In this document: positions 8,131 to 17,487 of the stretch, piece after piece
How the letters are laid out: every line of letters begins with the position of its first letter
How positions within the stretch are numbered: position 1 is the first letter of the stretch
DNA from: [Borrelia] turdi
GTDB lineage: Bacteria > Spirochaetota > Spirochaetia > Borreliales > Borreliaceae
DNA: 64,000 bases
Direction: 5' to 3'
Assembly (NCBI RefSeq): GCF_008828755.2
Contig: NZ_QBLM01000002.1
Span: 1-64,000 of the forward strand
Made by a program: the position numbers and the translations under genes
Notes under the pieces: generated by a model
What the model was told of the DNA's origin: nothing
The model's input: only the letters and a program-made list of their open reading frames with translations
The model's database searches: none

Positions 8131-9066
8131 TTATTTTACCTCTTTAAATGGTAGAAAATTTTTTAAGTTTTTGTCAATTAATTCAATATTATCTTTGTTC
8201 TCAAGTATTTCTTTCATAGTTTCATTGTAAAGTCTTTCTTTTGTAATATCAGGATTTTTTAAATAAGCGTCTAGTATGGCATTAAAAATTTCTGTGTCTG
8301 CTAATGCATTATTTATTCTGCTTTCTTTGTATCCTCTAGCTTCTTCAATAATCTTTAATGCTTCACCTTTAATTTTGGGAACTATTTGATTAAATTCTTT
8401 TTTCCCTTCGTTTATGTATTTATTTTTGTCTTGAATGGCAATGTTTACATCTTCAAAAGCCTCGTAAACTTTTCCTTTTGGGGGTAGGGCATTTCTAATT
8501 TGTACTTGCACTACATCAATGCCTAAATTATAATTATCTATTATTTCATTCATAGAAGATTTCACACCTTCTGTCACTCCTACTCTGTTATCGTTTATTA
8601 TTTCAAAAATAGTATTGTCCCCAATTAATCTATTCATTGATGACTTTGCAATATCTTTAATTGTTGTCTCAGGGTCTTCTACTTTAAATTTAAATGAGTA
8701 CGGATCTCTTATTTTGTATTGCACTAACCATTCAATATTTATGATATTTAAATCTCCGGTGATAATCATACTTTCATCGCTTGCATTATCATTTTCTCTA
8801 ATATCATTTGGAGATATTATAAATCCAAATTTAATTTCTTGGACTATTTTTACGGGCACTATAAATTTTTCTTCAATTAATGGAATTTTAACATGTATTC
8901 CTGAATCAAGAGTTCTGTTAAGTTTTCCAAGACGAAGTACAATCGCTTCTTCTGATGGCCCGACTATAAATATATTTGCAATAATTATTATTAATATTAG
9001 TATTAAAGTAATAATAATTATTAAATATTCGTAAGTTTTATTAAAAATTTGTTTTATGTTAAACAT
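8131..9066 (-). CDS. hflK: HflK-type SPFH/stomatin-family membrane protein
   Basis: 311 residues from the ATG at 9066 (MFNIKQIFNK). An ATG five codons earlier is part of the ribosome-binding site itself: the minus strand reads ATGGAGGAGAATCAAATG, so GGAGGAG sits 6 bases before the second ATG, which I take as the true start. A membrane segment (about 14-36) precedes an SPFH domain with GPSEEAIVLRLGKLNR and HVKIPLIEE, then a helical C-terminal region with KKEFNQIVPKIKGEALKII. The partner hflC follows without a gap. The preceding CNNM/CorC-like gene ends 42 bases upstream on the same strand with no obvious terminator between. Confidence 0.9.
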   Translation of the reverse strand: MFNIKQIFNKTYEYLIIIITLILILIIIIANIFIVGPSEEAIVLRLGKLNRTLDSGIHVKIPLIEEKFIVPVKIVQEIKFGFIISPNDIRENDNASDESMIITGDLNIINIEWLVQYKIRDPYSFKFKVEDPETTIKDIAKSSMNRLIGDNTIFEIINDNRVGVTEGVKSSMNEIIDNYNLGIDVVQVQIRNALPPKGKVYEAFEDVNIAIQDKNKYINEGKKEFNQIVPKIKGEALKIIEEARGYKESRINNALADTEIFNAILDAYLKNPDITKERLYNETMKEILENKDNIELIDKNLKNFLPFKEVK

Positions 9067-9107
9067 TTGATTCTCCTCCATTTTTATTTTATAAGCGAAT
9101 TTTATCG

Positions 9108-10346
9108 TTACTTTTTAGACTTGATAAAAGTTATTGTTTTTATTTTATTATTCTGAATTTCTTTAATAAAATATTCTCCATCAGTTGTTGTTACGGTTTC
9201 GTCTTTTTGTGGTATTTTATCAAGTAGATCTATTAAGTATCCCCCGATTGTATTTGTATACTCTTTATGTTTAATAGATATTCCAATTATCTCTTCAATC
9301 TCGTCAAAAGTAGTTTCTCCAAGTATTGAGTAAGTATTGTTGTTGATTTGTGTAATCAGAGGCTTTTCCTCTTTAATGTCGTATTCGTCAGATATTGCTC
9401 CAAAAATTTTTTCTACTATGTCTTCTATTGTAAGTATTCCTGAAAAACCGCCATACTCGTCAATTACGATTGCCATTATTTTTTGCTTTTTCCTCATAAT
9501 ATCTAATATGTCTTTTATTTTTTTGTTTTGTTGTACAAATACGGCGGGTTTAATAAATTGAGAAACGCTTTTATTCATATCTTTTTTATTTATCTCTATG
9601 AGGTCTTTAGCTATTAAAATTCCAATTATCTGTTCTCTGCTTTGTCTTTTGTATATAGGAATTCTAGAGTATCCTTCCTCTTTGATCAATTTAATTACAT
9701 CTTTTAGCTTTGATGAGCTTGAGAGTGAGAAAACTTCTGTTCTGTGAGTCATGATCTCAGAAGCTCTTACCAGATCGATATCTAACATTTTTTGCATAAA
9801 TATTCTAGAATCGTTTTTTAAAATTCCTAAATTTCCTGCTAAAGAGAGCATATTTTTTATGCTCTCTTTAGTCATTTTATAGCTTGTTTTAATTTTAAAG
9901 AGATTTAATATTTTTTTTATTATTTTATTTATTATATATATTAGTGGAGTAAATATAAAAATCAATGTTTTTAAAAAAAATGAAGTGGATAGAGCAATGA
10001 CTTCATTATTTAAAATTGCAATTTGTTTTGGAAGTATTTCTGCAAAAATTAGAACGATTATTGTTATTAGGCCTGTTGATATTGCAAGTGTGCTGTTTCC
10101 GTATTTTTCAAGTACAAATTTTGTTGTAAGTGTACTTGCAATTATATTTGATATATTGTTGCCGATAAGAATAGTAGTGATTAATTTTGAAGGAGATTGA
10201 ACCAAGTTGTACACTGATATTCCAGATTTCCCCTTTTTTCTTATATCTTGTATCTGAAGTACACTTAAGGAAGTGTAAGCTGTTTCAGATGCTGAGAAAA
10301 TAGCAGATAATATTATAAATAGTAGTATCACAGTTAATTCTAACAT
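9108..10346 (-). CDS. CNNM/CorC-family (HlyC-like) transporter with CBS domains
   Basis: 412 residues. The first 140 or so form a DUF21-type membrane region with the family motif SAIFSASETAYTS (about 14-26) and three hydrophobic segments. Next is a CBS pair (MTHRTEVFSL near 200 and IVIDEYGGFSGILTIEDIVE near 295-314), and a C-terminal CorC/HlyC domain with TYSILGETTFDEI and IGGYLI. Family members are linked to magnesium or cobalt efflux and metal homeostasis; older annotations call them haemolysins, for which there is no direct support. The ATG has no clear Shine-Dalgarno site. tRNA-Cys lies upstream and hflK downstream on the same strand. Confidence 0.88.
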   Translation of the reverse strand: MLELTVILLFIILSAIFSASETAYTSLSVLQIQDIRKKGKSGISVYNLVQSPSKLITTILIGNNISNIIASTLTTKFVLEKYGNSTLAISTGLITIIVLIFAEILPKQIAILNNEVIALSTSFFLKTLIFIFTPLIYIINKIIKKILNLFKIKTSYKMTKESIKNMLSLAGNLGILKNDSRIFMQKMLDIDLVRASEIMTHRTEVFSLSSSSKLKDVIKLIKEEGYSRIPIYKRQSREQIIGILIAKDLIEINKKDMNKSVSQFIKPAVFVQQNKKIKDILDIMRKKQKIMAIVIDEYGGFSGILTIEDIVEKIFGAISDEYDIKEEKPLITQINNNTYSILGETTFDEIEEIIGISIKHKEYTNTIGGYLIDLLDKIPQKDETVTTTDGEYFIKEIQNNKIKTITFIKSKK

Positions 10347-10432
10347 ATGTATTATTTTAATTTATCTTCAACAAAAATGCTTTAATTTATTACATTCTTA
10401 AGCAACAAAAATATTTTTGACTTGACTATAAA

Positions 10433-10505
10433 AGGCGCTGACCGGAATCGAACCGGCGAATCAAAGTTTTGCAGACTTCTCCCTTAGCCACTTGGGTACA
10501 GCGCC
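10433..10505 (-). tRNA. tRNA-Cys (GCA)
   Basis: 73 bases with acceptor GGCGCTG/CAGCGCC, anticodon loop CTGCAAA (anticodon GCA), T stem GCCGG/CCGGT with TTCGAAT, and discriminator U, the identity base for cysteine tRNA. CCA is not encoded. It sits in the gap between the divergent CNNM/CorC-like gene and murE. Confidence 0.95.
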
Positions 10506-10605
10506 TTGTAACATTGCTTAGTTTATTAAAAAAATAGAAAATTGTAAATATAACTTCTATTGAAGCATAATTTCAAATTTCTTAGCTATTTTTATTAGTT
10601 TTATG

Positions 10606-10611
10606 TAAAAT
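10606..10611 (+). promoter_or_regulatory. Candidate -10 box abutting the murE start
   Basis: TAAAAT ends 8 bases before the murE ATG, and there is no Shine-Dalgarno sequence, so a message started here would be leaderless or nearly so. No good -35 is seen (TTAGCT at 18 bases is weak). Confidence 0.35.
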
Positions 10612-10619
10612 TTTAATAT

Positions 10620-12146
10620 ATGAATAAAAAACTTAATGACGTTTTATTAAAATTGGATCAAGATTTAATAAAATATATAAAAGGCTCTCTTGATTTAGAA
10701 ATATCAGGAGTTACTTACAGTTCCAAATTAGTTTTGCCCGGGTTTGCGTTTTTTGCTCTTCCAGGAATTCATTTTGATGGACATGATTTTATTGAAACCG
10801 CAATTCAAAAGGGTAGCAATGTTATTGTATATTCGCGAGATTTGGATTTTTACAATCCCAATGTTACTTATATTAAGGTAGATAGCTTTAGCATAAGAAA
10901 ATTTATGTCTAATTTTTCAAATATTTTTTACGATGAGCCTTCAAAAAAATTAAAAGTTATTGGAGTCACTGGCACTGATGGTAAAAGTTCTGTTTGTTAT
11001 TATATCTACTTGCTTTTAAAAAGCAAAGGCGTTAAAGTTGGTTTTGTATCGACGGTATTTTTTGATGATGGGAGTGGAAGTTTGATTAAAAATCCTTATA
11101 GACAGTCAACTCCTGAATCTACAGAAATACATTTATTTTTAAGCAATATGGTTAAAAATGAGGTTCAATATGCAATTCTTGAATCTACTTCTCATGGGCT
11201 TGACCTTGAAACAGCAAGACTTATTGATGTTAATTATTTTGCTGTTGTTTTTACTAATATTGGACATGAGCATCTTGAATTTCATGGTACAATTCAAAAT
11301 TATTTGAATGTAAAGTTAAGCCTTTTCCAGTCTGTTAGTGATGATGCTGGTTTCGGAGTTGTTAATCTTGATGACTTTTATTCTTCTGACTTTAAGAATG
11401 CTATTGAAAAATCTTTTACTTATAGCTTAAAAAGCAATCAAGCAGATTTTTTTGTCAGCTTTATTGATGAGAAAACAGATTCTACCAGTTTTGAATTTTA
11501 TCATAAAGGGGTTAAATACATTGCTAATGTTAACCTGTTGGGGAGTTTTAATGTTGAGAATGTAATGGCTGCTCTTATTTTAGTTTCCAAAATTTTAAAT
11601 ACTGATATTCAAGACATTATTGAGAAGCTTATTTACATTAAGAGTCTTGATGGGCGTATGGATAATATTAATTTAGGGCAAAATTTTTCTGTAATCATTG
11701 ATTATGCTCATACCCCCGGTGCTTTTTCTAAACTTTTTCCTATTTTTAAAAGATTTGCTAAAAATAGATTGATTTCTGTTTTTGGTTCTGCAGGAGAAAG
11801 AGATGTTGCAAAAAGATTTTTCCAAGGACAAATTTCAGATATTTATTCTGATTTAATTGTACTTTGTGATGAAGATCCAAGAGGCGAGAATAGTATGTGT
11901 ATAATTAAAGATATTGCAAAAGGAATTGTAAATAAAGTTGTAAATCAGAATTTGTTTTTTATTCCTGATAGAAAGCAGGCTATTGAAAAAGCAATAGGTC
12001 TTGCAAGGGCAGGAGACTTAGTTGTAGTTTTAGGAAAAGGACATGAAAGTTCAATAATTTATAAAAATACAGAAGCTTTTTGGAATGAACAAGAGGTGGT
12101 TCAAAATGCTATTTTAGGTTTAAAAAAATCAGAAAAGGAGAAGTGA
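10620..12146 (+). CDS. murE: UDP-N-acetylmuramoyl-tripeptide synthetase (MurE)
   Basis: 508 residues, normal length for MurE. It adds the third residue of the peptidoglycan stem peptide to UDP-MurNAc-L-Ala-D-Glu. Visible landmarks are the N-terminal uridine-binding region (LEISGVTYSS), the ATP-binding loop GVTGTDGKSS (about 115-124), the STPEST segment near 165, the YAHTPG motif near 363, and the C-terminal specificity loop LCDEDPRGEN near 420. DAP enzymes usually carry DNPR and lysine enzymes DxPA here; Lyme borreliae are known to use L-ornithine. ATG start without Shine-Dalgarno. The ddl gene follows after 1 base, giving a two-gene peptidoglycan operon. Confidence 0.92.
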   Translation: MNKKLNDVLLKLDQDLIKYIKGSLDLEISGVTYSSKLVLPGFAFFALPGIHFDGHDFIETAIQKGSNVIVYSRDLDFYNPNVTYIKVDSFSIRKFMSNFSNIFYDEPSKKLKVIGVTGTDGKSSVCYYIYLLLKSKGVKVGFVSTVFFDDGSGSLIKNPYRQSTPESTEIHLFLSNMVKNEVQYAILESTSHGLDLETARLIDVNYFAVVFTNIGHEHLEFHGTIQNYLNVKLSLFQSVSDDAGFGVVNLDDFYSSDFKNAIEKSFTYSLKSNQADFFVSFIDEKTDSTSFEFYHKGVKYIANVNLLGSFNVENVMAALILVSKILNTDIQDIIEKLIYIKSLDGRMDNINLGQNFSVIIDYAHTPGAFSKLFPIFKRFAKNRLISVFGSAGERDVAKRFFQGQISDIYSDLIVLCDEDPRGENSMCIIKDIAKGIVNKVVNQNLFFIPDRKQAIEKAIGLARAGDLVVVLGKGHESSIIYKNTEAFWNEQEVVQNAILGLKKSEKEK

Positions 12147-12147
12147 T

Positions 12148-13233
12148 GTGAAAAAAAATCTTATGTTAATATTTGGTGGTGTTTCTTTTGAACATGAAAT
12201 TTCTTGCAAATCCGCTTATAGCATTTATTTAGCTCTTTTGGATTTAAATAAATATAATATTTATCCTGTTTATATTGACAAGTGCACAGGTATTTGGTAC
12301 TTATTAGATTCTGTTTCTGATCCCCCAAAGCCCATTAGTGTAGATGTTTTGCCTATTGTCAGCCTATTGCCAGGACTTGGAATTTTTTCAAATAACAAAA
12401 ATCTTGAGATTGATGTTGTTTTTCCTGTTGTTCATGGAAGAACCGGTGAGGATGGTGCTATTCAAGGGGTTTTAAAAGTTATGGACATTCCTTGTGTTGG
12501 TGTTGGCATTATAGGTAGTGCTATTGCTAGCAATAAGTATTTTTGCAAACTTTTGCTTAAAAGCTTTAATATCCCTTTAGTTCCTTTTATTGGATTTAGA
12601 CAGTATGATTATTTTTTAGATAAAGAGGAAGTAAAAAGAAATGTAAAGGAGGTTTTAGGCTATCCTGTTATTGTTAAGCCTGCAGTACTAGGGTCTTCGA
12701 TTGGGATAAATGTAGCTTACAGTGAAAATCAGATCGAACCTTTTATTGAGAAAGCTTTAAATTATGACCTTACCATTGTAATAGAGAAATTTATTGAAGC
12801 TAGAGAGATAGAATGTTCTATTATTGGGAATGAAAAGATGAAAATATTTTCTCCTGGGGAAGTTGTTGTGCAAGATTTTATATTTTATGATTATGATGCT
12901 AAATATTCTGTTATTCCTGGGAATTCTATTGTCTTTAATATTCCTGCACATCTTGAGACAAATCAGTTGTTAACTATTAAGGAATATGCCTTTTTTGTTT
13001 ATAAGAATTTAGAACTCAGGGGTATGGCAAGAATTGATTTTTTTGTTGAAAAAAAAACAGGAACAATTTATCTTAATGAAATAAACACTATTCCAGGATT
13101 TACCGATATATCTATGTTTGCTAAAATGTGTAGTCATGACGGTCTTCAGTTTAAAGACTTGGTGGACAGTTTAATTGATTATGCTTTTCAAAGTTATATT
13201 AATAGGAAAAAAAGGATTAATTTTGAAGATTAA
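12148..13233 (+). CDS. ddl: D-alanine-D-alanine ligase
   Basis: 361 residues. GTG start one base after the murE stop, with AAAGGAG 7 bases upstream. It is an ATP-grasp ligase: the N-terminus has MLIFGGVSFEHEISCKSA, then VVFPVVHGRTGEDGAIQG (about 92-110), IVKPAVLGSSIGI (about 175) for ATP, and the metal-binding end LNEINTIPGFTDISM (about 309-323). It joins two D-alanines for the stem peptide, using the D-alanine that Alr (gene at 51954) makes. Its last 4 bases overlap the end of the convergent M28-like gene. Confidence 0.93.
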   Translation: MKKNLMLIFGGVSFEHEISCKSAYSIYLALLDLNKYNIYPVYIDKCTGIWYLLDSVSDPPKPISVDVLPIVSLLPGLGIFSNNKNLEIDVVFPVVHGRTGEDGAIQGVLKVMDIPCVGVGIIGSAIASNKYFCKLLLKSFNIPLVPFIGFRQYDYFLDKEEVKRNVKEVLGYPVIVKPAVLGSSIGINVAYSENQIEPFIEKALNYDLTIVIEKFIEAREIECSIIGNEKMKIFSPGEVVVQDFIFYDYDAKYSVIPGNSIVFNIPAHLETNQLLTIKEYAFFVYKNLELRGMARIDFFVEKKTGTIYLNEINTIPGFTDISMFAKMCSHDGLQFKDLVDSLIDYAFQSYINRKKRINFED

Positions 13234-15494
13234 TTTAATTTTAAAGTTTTTAGATTTTCAATCTCTTTATCATTTTTGAGCTTGAAGTATTCGAGATGTT
13301 TATATTTTTCTGCTTTGGGCAATATTCCTGAATATTTTATTTTGTAAGAATAATTTATTTTTATATTTTTTTCTTCTTTATTATTGGCTTTATTGTAGAT
13401 TTTAACTTCATTTTTTTTAACATGTAGATTTGCAAATGCTTCATATGCTATGTCATCTTGAGATTTAAGAGTAAATGCAATTGTTGTTTTTTTAGAGCTA
13501 ATGTTTTTAAGTGAAAAAATAATATTATTAGCCAATATTTTATAAGGAGTATTGCTTTGGTAAATTATTAGTTTAGATGCATTTTTAAAATGCAGCTCGA
13601 TTTGATTTGCAATTTTTTGAGTAACCAAATCGATGCTATAAACAGCTCTTTCTGCTATATCTATTTTTTTAAAATCAATATTCATTAGCTCGTCATCAGC
13701 TTTAATGCTAGTTTTTAATGTTTTTTTATTTGCTTGTAAAGTTAGGTTAAATTCATTTGAAATTATTTGGATAGGATTTTTATTGCCCTTTATATATTCA
13801 ATTTTTATTTTATTTATTTTTTCTGGAAAGCTGGCTATTTGTTCTATTCGTATTATATGCCCTTTTTTATCGATATTTTTAGATATTATGATTGTGGTTA
13901 TTAAAAAAAAAGTTATAAGGCCAAGTTTTTCGACTTTCTTTAAATTTTGTTTAATTTTTGATAGTTTGGATTTTAAATGCTCTGAGATATTAATAAATAT
14001 GGTAGAAAAAAGACAAATTGAGATTAGATAGCTTAATGTAAGTGTATTTGTGATTGATGTAGTATTTTGTATTAATGTTATTAATACAAAATTGATTATC
14101 CAAATAATTATTACTAATGTTTTTTGAATAATAGTATTTTTATTTGGTTTTATTAATAGCAAAATGCTTTTTATGATAATTATTAAGATAAATTCTACTT
14201 TAATAAACATTAATATTATTAGTTCAATAACGGAGGTTGATATTGCCAGATATTTAAGCTGTCTGTAATTTAAGTATATTGTGAAATTATATGTAAAAAG
14301 AGACAAAAGATTATGTATGAGCAAAGTTGTAAAAAAAATTATTAGATATTTTGGATTTGTTATACTGTAAATTGCTGTGTTTTCATTACTTACAAATATT
14401 TTATTTGTAAGTAATAAGGATAGATACGTGCTTAAAAAAAAAGTAAAAAACAATCTTACTAATTTGTAGTAATTATTTTTTACTTTCTTCATGACCAATC
14501 CGGCTTCTTTGAATTTTCTAATAAATACAATGATAATCAAGTTATAACAAATGTAAATTAATGCTATTAAAGCAATTTCATTAATTATTATTTTTTTAAA
14601 GGGCGTATCAATTACAATGTAGTGTATTTCGTTAGTATTTTTACTGTTGTACTGGTTGGTTAATGCTTCTTCGATTGATTTGTAAATTTCAAAAATAGTA
14701 TTTTTATTTTGAGTTAATATAGGATTTAAATTGTTATTTATTATTAAAAAGGGGATAGATTCTTCCCAGTATAAATTATATAAATTGTTTAATTTTTTTT
14801 CAGTTATTTTTGTTGTATTAAAATCAAGTTTATTTTTTTCAAAGGTTTTTATAATAGCTTTTAAAAATCCCAAATTTGTTTTTGAATTTGTTATTAAAGA
14901 TTCATTTTCTAAGTAAAGTTTATTTTTTATTCTATTTTCGTTTAGCATTAAGTATATTGTATTTGTATTTTTTCCTAAATAATTATTGCTAAGTAAAATT
15001 CTGCTGCTAATTATTGTGTTTTGTTCTAAAGAATCATCTTCAACAAAAAAAAAATTTATACTGTTTTTAGGGTTAGTATTTTTAAGTTTGTTCAAAAGTT
15101 CAATAGCAATCCCAATTGCTAAATTATTTTTTAAATTATTTAGTATTTTAATTGGAATGATTATATTATAAATAGCTGAGCTTTTTCCTTTGATTTTAGA
15201 ATGTATTATTTTTTGAGAATACCCAATAAAGCCAATTTCTTGTAAAGAATATTCCATATATTTAATATCATTTGTATTGAAATATTTTTTTATATAATTA
15301 AAAGTGTTTATGATTTTTTCTTGTTTTTTACTTGGTTGATTAATTTTTTCAATATGCATTTTTATGTTCTTTTCAGTTTCTATGTTTGCAATTTTATTGT
15401 TTGAATTAGATATATTTTTCCCCATTTCATTTGGCACAATAGGGGCGCTTGTCAAAGCAATTAATAACAATGATAATAATATTTTAATTGTCAT
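13230..15494 (-). CDS. Membrane protein with an inactive-looking M28 peptidase-like domain
   Basis: 754 residues. A signal or anchor segment (1-17) is followed by an exported region of about 280 residues whose pattern resembles the M28 zinc aminopeptidase fold: a strand (YNIIIPIK), a helix (LAIGIAIELLNKLKN), a strand with acidic end (INFFFVEDDSLE) and YLMLNENR further on. In active enzymes this order holds the zinc ligands (H/D, D, E-E, D/E, H), and most are absent here. Roughly residues 305-530 contain seven or eight hydrophobic segments, and the last 200 residues look like a beta-rich exported domain. The order resembles M28 domain plus membrane domain proteins. The fold call is inference. 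It overlaps rel by 11 bases on the same strand. Confidence 0.6.
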   Translation of the reverse strand: MTIKILLSLLLIALTSAPIVPNEMGKNISNSNNKIANIETEKNIKMHIEKINQPSKKQEKIINTFNYIKKYFNTNDIKYMEYSLQEIGFIGYSQKIIHSKIKGKSSAIYNIIIPIKILNNLKNNLAIGIAIELLNKLKNTNPKNSINFFFVEDDSLEQNTIISSRILLSNNYLGKNTNTIYLMLNENRIKNKLYLENESLITNSKTNLGFLKAIIKTFEKNKLDFNTTKITEKKLNNLYNLYWEESIPFLIINNNLNPILTQNKNTIFEIYKSIEEALTNQYNSKNTNEIHYIVIDTPFKKIIINEIALIALIYICYNLIIIVFIRKFKEAGLVMKKVKNNYYKLVRLFFTFFLSTYLSLLLTNKIFVSNENTAIYSITNPKYLIIFFTTLLIHNLLSLFTYNFTIYLNYRQLKYLAISTSVIELIILMFIKVEFILIIIIKSILLLIKPNKNTIIQKTLVIIIWIINFVLITLIQNTTSITNTLTLSYLISICLFSTIFINISEHLKSKLSKIKQNLKKVEKLGLITFFLITTIIISKNIDKKGHIIRIEQIASFPEKINKIKIEYIKGNKNPIQIISNEFNLTLQANKKTLKTSIKADDELMNIDFKKIDIAERAVYSIDLVTQKIANQIELHFKNASKLIIYQSNTPYKILANNIIFSLKNISSKKTTIAFTLKSQDDIAYEAFANLHVKKNEVKIYNKANNKEEKNIKINYSYKIKYSGILPKAEKYKHLEYFKLKNDKEIENLKTLKLN

Positions 15495-17487
15495 AATTTT
15501 TAATGTCTTCTTCTACTTGCATTATTTGTAAGATATTTGAGTTTTCTTTTAAAGCAGAAATAATTTTTTCTATATTTTTAGCATTTGACGAGACTATTAT
15601 ATTTGTTATTCCATGTCCATTTCCACAGTCTTCTATTTTTTCGCTAATAAGTCTTACGTCATTGATTGTGAAAATGTTTTCAAGATAGCTAAATATCCCT
15701 TTCAATTCTTTTAAAAGCAAAATAATGTGATGCACTTTTCTAGTTGGTGTTGCCTCCCACTCAACTTCAATCAATTGATTTTTTTTATAGTACTTAAGTT
15801 TTTGACAATTTTCATTGTGCACTATTATCTCGTCTTTATGTATTATTCCAATAATATCTTCACCTGTTGTGGGATTGCATTCAGAGTCTATTGCAATTCT
15901 TTTTATTTTAGTTTTAGTATAAGCTTTGAATAAACTAAAAAGCCTTCTTTGTTCTTTGTTTGCTCCAACAAGATACGCAATAATATTGTTGTCTACAAAA
16001 ATTGTATTGTCATTTTTGTTAAGCCATGATCTAATTTTTGATCGGGCTTTTTTTGTTCTTACACTATTTAGCCATATTACATCTGGTTTTGAGTCTTTTG
16101 ATGTGAATATTTCTACAATTTGTTCGTTTTTAAGCGGTTTTGTGATTGAACTTATTTTTCCATTTATTTTTGCATAAAGAGCTTGGTCTCCAATATCTGT
16201 GTGTATTATGTATGCAAAATCAATTGAATTTGATCCAAAAGGAAGCTCTACTACTTCTCCTTCTGGGGTGTAGACATATATAAATGTATTTAACAACTCT
16301 TTATGGATATCATTCATTGAATATTGACTTTTGTTAGCCGATTCTTGTTGCCATTTTTTTATTCGGTTTATAAATGAAAGATCATCAGCTTTAAGTGCAA
16401 TTTGTTCTTTGTATATCCAATGGGCTGCAACCCCATAATTAGCAATTCTGTCCATTTCTTCTGTTCTAATTTGTATTTCAATAAGCTGATTGTCCTCAGG
16501 TATTCTTACGGTGGTGTGTAGTGATTGATATTTATTTTCTTTTGGACTTGCAATATAATCTTTAAGTCTTCCTGGAATTGGTTTCCATACTCTGTGAACA
16601 ATTTCTAAGATCTCATAACATTCTTTTTGTTTTTTACAAATTATTCTTATTCCTAGAGTATCAAAAATTTGAGTAAGCTTATTTGTTCTTGTTTGCATTT
16701 TTCTAAATATTGAATAAAAGTGCTTTGATCTTACTGTAATTTCTGCTTCAATTCCGCTTTTTTGAAGTTCTTTTTCTATTGATAATTTACCTTTGTATAG
16801 TTTTTTTTCTCTTTCTATTTTTGTTTCAGATAAAAAATTTTTTATCTCTTTATAATCTTTAGGATAAAGATGCTTAAACGAAAGATCTTCAAGATATGTT
16901 TTAAGAGATGAGATTCCAAGGCGTTCTGCTATTGGAACATAAGTTGAAAGGCAGTCTTTTGCAATTCTATCTTGCCTGTTTTTAGGTAAATAAGAGAGAG
17001 TTGTCATATTATGTAGTTTGTCTGCCAGTTTTATTATTATTATTCTAATGTCGTGTGTCATTGCAAAAAACATTTTTGAAATAGTATTAGCTTCTTTTAT
17101 GCTTCTTGTTTTATTGTGTAAATCATGAATTTTGGTTACACCATCTATTAAACTTAAAATTTCCTCATCAAATTCTTTTACTATTTCTTCTTTTTCGATA
17201 TTTGTATCTTCAAGTACGTCATGGAGCAATCCAGCAATAGTTGCTTTAAAATCTAGTTGAAATTTAGCAAGAAATAATGAAACCATTATTGGATGAATAA
17301 TATAAGGTTCTCCGCTTTCTCTGTATTGGCCATGGTGGAGCTGTTCTGCTATTTCTAGAGCTTTGAATATGCTTTTCTGTTCAAATTCATCTTTATAAGT
17401 ATTCTCAACAGTTTTTTTGAAAATATTTTTAGCTTTTTCAAGATCATTTATTTTTATTAAGTGTGCAATTTCATATGCTTGTATCAT
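15484..17487 (-). CDS. rel: Bifunctional (p)ppGpp synthetase/hydrolase Rel
   Basis: 667 residues from the ATG at 17487 (MIQAYEIAHL), the start that fits the family; an in-frame ATG at 17532 would add 15 residues read through the prmC C-terminus. Domains in order: hydrolase HD domain with HHGQYRESGEPYIIHP and LLHDVLEDT (intact HD), synthetase domain with VRSKHFYSIFRKM, DTLGIRI and EIQIRTEEMD, TGS domain beginning near YVYTPEGEVVELP, and a C-terminal ACT domain. Both activities should be present, and this is the only Rel/SpoT seen in the window. The start lies inside prmC (17-base overlap), so it belongs to the prfA-prmC-rel string. Confidence 0.93.
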   Translation of the reverse strand: MIQAYEIAHLIKINDLEKAKNIFKKTVENTYKDEFEQKSIFKALEIAEQLHHGQYRESGEPYIIHPIMVSLFLAKFQLDFKATIAGLLHDVLEDTNIEKEEIVKEFDEEILSLIDGVTKIHDLHNKTRSIKEANTISKMFFAMTHDIRIIIIKLADKLHNMTTLSYLPKNRQDRIAKDCLSTYVPIAERLGISSLKTYLEDLSFKHLYPKDYKEIKNFLSETKIEREKKLYKGKLSIEKELQKSGIEAEITVRSKHFYSIFRKMQTRTNKLTQIFDTLGIRIICKKQKECYEILEIVHRVWKPIPGRLKDYIASPKENKYQSLHTTVRIPEDNQLIEIQIRTEEMDRIANYGVAAHWIYKEQIALKADDLSFINRIKKWQQESANKSQYSMNDIHKELLNTFIYVYTPEGEVVELPFGSNSIDFAYIIHTDIGDQALYAKINGKISSITKPLKNEQIVEIFTSKDSKPDVIWLNSVRTKKARSKIRSWLNKNDNTIFVDNNIIAYLVGANKEQRRLFSLFKAYTKTKIKRIAIDSECNPTTGEDIIGIIHKDEIIVHNENCQKLKYYKKNQLIEVEWEATPTRKVHHIILLLKELKGIFSYLENIFTINDVRLISEKIEDCGNGHGITNIIVSSNAKNIEKIISALKENSNILQIMQVEEDIKNYDN

